Source: Paracoccaceae bacterium
GTDB taxonomy: Bacteria; Pseudomonadota; Alphaproteobacteria; Rhodobacterales; Rhodobacteraceae
Assembly (NCBI GenBank): GCA_026982515.1
Contig: JALSGY010000021.1
Coordinates: forward strand, 1-6,451
DNA length: 6,451 bases
Reading direction: 5' to 3'
This document shows, piece after piece, positions 4,835 through 6,451 of the stretch (position 1 is the first letter of the stretch; every line of letters starts with the position of its first letter). The position numbers and the translations under genes were made by a program. The notes under the pieces were generated by a model that ran no database searches, was not told the DNA's origin, and was given only the letters and a program-made list of their open reading frames with translations.

Positions 4835-6205
4835 ATGTCCATCCCTCAATCCGGCGGCGGGCCGATCGAAAGCATCGATCAGCTTGCCGAGTACCTTGCG
4901 CAGGGCTGCAAGCCGAAGGAGCAGTGGCGCATCGGGACCGAGCACGAGAAATTCGGTTATTGCAAGGATACGCTGCGTCCGCTGCCCTATGAGGGCGAGC
5001 GCTCGGTCCGGGCCATTCTGGAGGGGCTGCGCGACGATTTCGGCTGGTCGCCGCTTTACGAGGGCGACAACATCATCGGGCTGGAGAAGGATGGAGCCAA
5101 CATCAGCCTGGAGCCCGGCGGCCAGCTGGAGCTTTCCGGCGCCCCGCTGGTGTGCATCCACGAAACCTGCGACGAGGTGAACTGGCACCTGCGCGACGTG
5201 CAGTCGGTGGCCGACAAGGTGGGCGTCGGTTTCATCGGGCTGGGCGCGGCGCCGATCTGGCGCCACGAGGACATGCCGGTGATGCCCAAGGGCCGATACA
5301 GGCTGATGACCGGCTACATGGCGAAGGTCGGCACCCACGGCACGCAGATGATGTACCGCACCTGCACCGTGCAGGTGAATCTCGATTTCGGCTCAGAGGC
5401 CGACATGGTGCAGAAGATGCGGGTGGCGCTGGCGCTGCAGCCGGTGGCCACGGCGCTGTTCGCCAACTCGCCCTTCTTCGAGGGCCGGCCCACCGGCTTC
5501 AAGTCCTGGCGCTCGCGCATCTGGCGCGATCTGGATCCGGCCCGCACCGGCATGCTGCCCTTCGTCTTCGAAGAGGGCTTCGGCTTCGAGCGCTGGGTGC
5601 AGTACGCACTCGATGTGCCGATGTATTTCGTCTATCGCGACGGCAAGTATATCGATGCCCTGGGCCAGTCCTTCCGCGATTTCCTCGAAGGACGGCTGCC
5701 GGCCCTGCCCGGCGAGACGCCCACGCTTTCGGACTGGGCCGATCACCTGACAACCATCTTTCCCGAGGCCCGGCTCAAGCAGTTCATCGAGATGCGCGGC
5801 GCCGATGGCGGCCCGTGGCGGCGTCTGTGCGCGCTTCCGGCCTTCTGGGTGGGGCTGATGTATGACCAGTCCGCGCTCGATGCCGCCTGGGACATGGTGA
5901 AGGGCTGGGACAGTGAGACCCGCGAGGCGCTGCGGGTGGCGGCCTCGGTGGATGCGCTGCAGGCCGAGGTGAACGGGCTGAAGATGATCGACCTGGCCCG
6001 CGAGGCGGTGGCGATCGCCGAAAGCGGCCTCAAGGCACGGGCGATTCCCAGCGCCAACGGCATGATCCCCGACGAGGCCCATTTCCTCAATGCGCTGAAG
6101 GAAAGCGTGGAAAGCGGCAAGGTGCCGGCCGACGAGCTGCTTGAGAAATACCACGGCGAGTGGAACGGTGATCTGACCCGCATCTACGAGGAATACAGCT
6201 ACTGA
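4835..6205 (+). CDS. gshA: Glutamate-cysteine ligase, plant/alphaproteobacterial type
   Basis: This 456-residue cytoplasmic enzyme joins glutamate and cysteine with ATP to gamma-glutamylcysteine, the first and usually limiting step of glutathione synthesis. The sequence is very close to the type shared by alphaproteobacteria and plant chloroplasts: GTEHEKF (34-40), SLEPGGQLELSG (91-102), HETCDEVN (109-116), CTVQVNLDF (177-185), ALFANSPFFEG (207-217), FKSWRSRIW (222-230), RTGMLPFVF (237-245), LTTIFPEARLKQFIEMRGADGGPWRRLCALPAFWVGLMYD (305-344, not quoted in one block beyond its key Arg and Cys) and the C-terminal YHGEWN (439-444). The start at 4835 has a good ribosome binding site and gives the usual N-terminus. 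Cysteines 112 and 332 match the pair that forms the activating disulfide in plant enzymes. GshB is not in the window. The gene converges on DUF805 with a hairpin between. Confidence 0.97.
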   Translation: MSIPQSGGGPIESIDQLAEYLAQGCKPKEQWRIGTEHEKFGYCKDTLRPLPYEGERSVRAILEGLRDDFGWSPLYEGDNIIGLEKDGANISLEPGGQLELSGAPLVCIHETCDEVNWHLRDVQSVADKVGVGFIGLGAAPIWRHEDMPVMPKGRYRLMTGYMAKVGTHGTQMMYRTCTVQVNLDFGSEADMVQKMRVALALQPVATALFANSPFFEGRPTGFKSWRSRIWRDLDPARTGMLPFVFEEGFGFERWVQYALDVPMYFVYRDGKYIDALGQSFRDFLEGRLPALPGETPTLSDWADHLTTIFPEARLKQFIEMRGADGGPWRRLCALPAFWVGLMYDQSALDAAWDMVKGWDSETREALRVAASVDALQAEVNGLKMIDLAREAVAIAESGLKARAIPSANGMIPDEAHFLNALKESVESGKVPADELLEKYHGEWNGDLTRIYEEYSY

Positions 6206-6208
6206 CAA

Positions 6209-6245
6209 CCGGGGCTGACAGGCCCTGACCCGGGCTCAGTCCCGG
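6209..6245. terminator. Long hairpin between converging gshA and DUF805 genes, possible two-way terminator
   Basis: CCGGGGCTGA (6209-6218) pairs with TCAGTCCCGG (6236-6245) over 10 bp with one G-U in the plus-strand RNA. Inside, GCCC (6222-6225) pairs with GGGC (6232-6235) around a 6-base loop, leaving a 3-base bulge on the 5' side, about 14 bp in all. It starts 3 bases after the gshA stop and covers the stop of the gene on the other strand. There is no U run on the plus side and only a short one on the minus side, so it may stop transcription weakly or mainly protect the 3' ends. Confidence 0.5.
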
Positions 6246-6451
6246 CGGCTCACCTTCGGGATCGGGCTGCGGTGGTAGGGCTCGCGCACCTCTTCCGGCC
6301 CATCGTCACCGCCCAGCGGATCGGGGCCGAATCGGTTCGGGCCCCGGGTGCCAGGCTGCACCGTCCACCACAGCATGACCAGCCAGCCGAGGACGGGCAC
6401 CAGCCACAGCAGCAGCCACCAGCCGGTGCGATCCACGTCGTGCAACCGGCG
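6236..6451 (-). CDS. DUF805 family membrane protein, C-terminal part (5' end outside the window)
   Basis: The frame is open to the right edge and 71 residues are visible. They begin RRLHDVDRTGWW, the DUF805 signature (R-R-L-H-D-x-x-R-S/T-G-W-W), then a Trp- and Leu-rich membrane helix (LLLWLVPVLGWLVMLWWTV) and PGTRGPNRFGPDPL, the usual end of the family. A charged tail of about 25 residues follows. DUF805 proteins are small multi-helix inner-membrane proteins of unknown function. Because the signature continues upstream of the only nearby start-like codon (TTG at 6445), this is a gene cut by the window edge and not a 69-residue gene. It is convergent with gshA, with 30 bases between the stop codons. 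Confidence 0.9.
   Translation of the reverse strand, partial: RRLHDVDRTGWWLLLWLVPVLGWLVMLWWTVQPGTRGPNRFGPDPLGGDDGPEEVREPYHRSPIPKVSRRD

Noticed and set aside
5393..6208. 271-codon open frame on the minus strand opposite gshA
   Set aside because: It is antisense to gshA over its whole length and has no recognisable domain or ribosome binding site I would trust.
6236..6445. A complete 69-residue gene starting at TTG (6445)
   Set aside because: The DUF805 signature RRLHD starts before that codon and the frame stays open to the edge, so this is the 3' end of a longer gene.
1..6451. Mobile element, CRISPR array, toxin-antitoxin, defence or secondary-metabolite cluster
   Set aside because: I saw no transposase, integrase, terminal repeats, spaced repeat array or related protein. 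Genes and composition are uniform and the set is housekeeping.

Overview
This GC-rich window looks like a chromosomal core segment of an alphaproteobacterium, most likely of the family Rhodobacteraceae. That placement rests on the gene set and order (moaE end, coiled-coil membrane protein, BON/OmpA-like protein, ubiA, rsmE, small membrane protein, plant-type gshA) and on the protein sequences. It is recognition from memory, not a database result. I see no insertion sequence, prophage, tRNA, rRNA, CRISPR array, defence cluster or sign of recent transfer. I found no convincing new multi-gene system. The least understood parts are three uncharacterised envelope proteins.

Layout. Bases 1-64 hold the last residues of MoaE (molybdopterin synthase large subunit) on the plus strand. 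Its stop codon lies one base from the stop codon of a minus-strand block. That block is read in the order ubiA (2388-3353), a 646-residue BON/OmpA-like envelope protein (382-2322), then a 109-residue coiled-coil membrane protein (66-395). The last two genes overlap by 14 bases and are probably translationally coupled. ubiA and rsmE (3365-4096, plus) are head to head, with only 11 bases between their start codons. After rsmE come a 160-base gap with an AT-rich patch, an uncharacterised 171-residue two-helix membrane protein (4257-4772), a 62-base gap carrying two adjacent inverted repeats, and gshA (4835-6205). gshA converges on a DUF805 membrane protein gene that enters from the right edge on the minus strand (6236-6451, 5' end outside). 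A strong hairpin lies between those two stop codons.

How the genes relate. Each recognised enzyme does a housekeeping job: molybdenum cofactor synthesis (moaE), ubiquinone synthesis (ubiA), 16S rRNA methylation (rsmE) and the first step of glutathione synthesis (gshA). They do not form one pathway. The minus-strand block ties quinone synthesis in the inner membrane to two envelope proteins of unknown role. Gene packing is tight, so several promoters and terminators probably lie inside neighbouring coding sequence. The rsmE mRNA may be leaderless.
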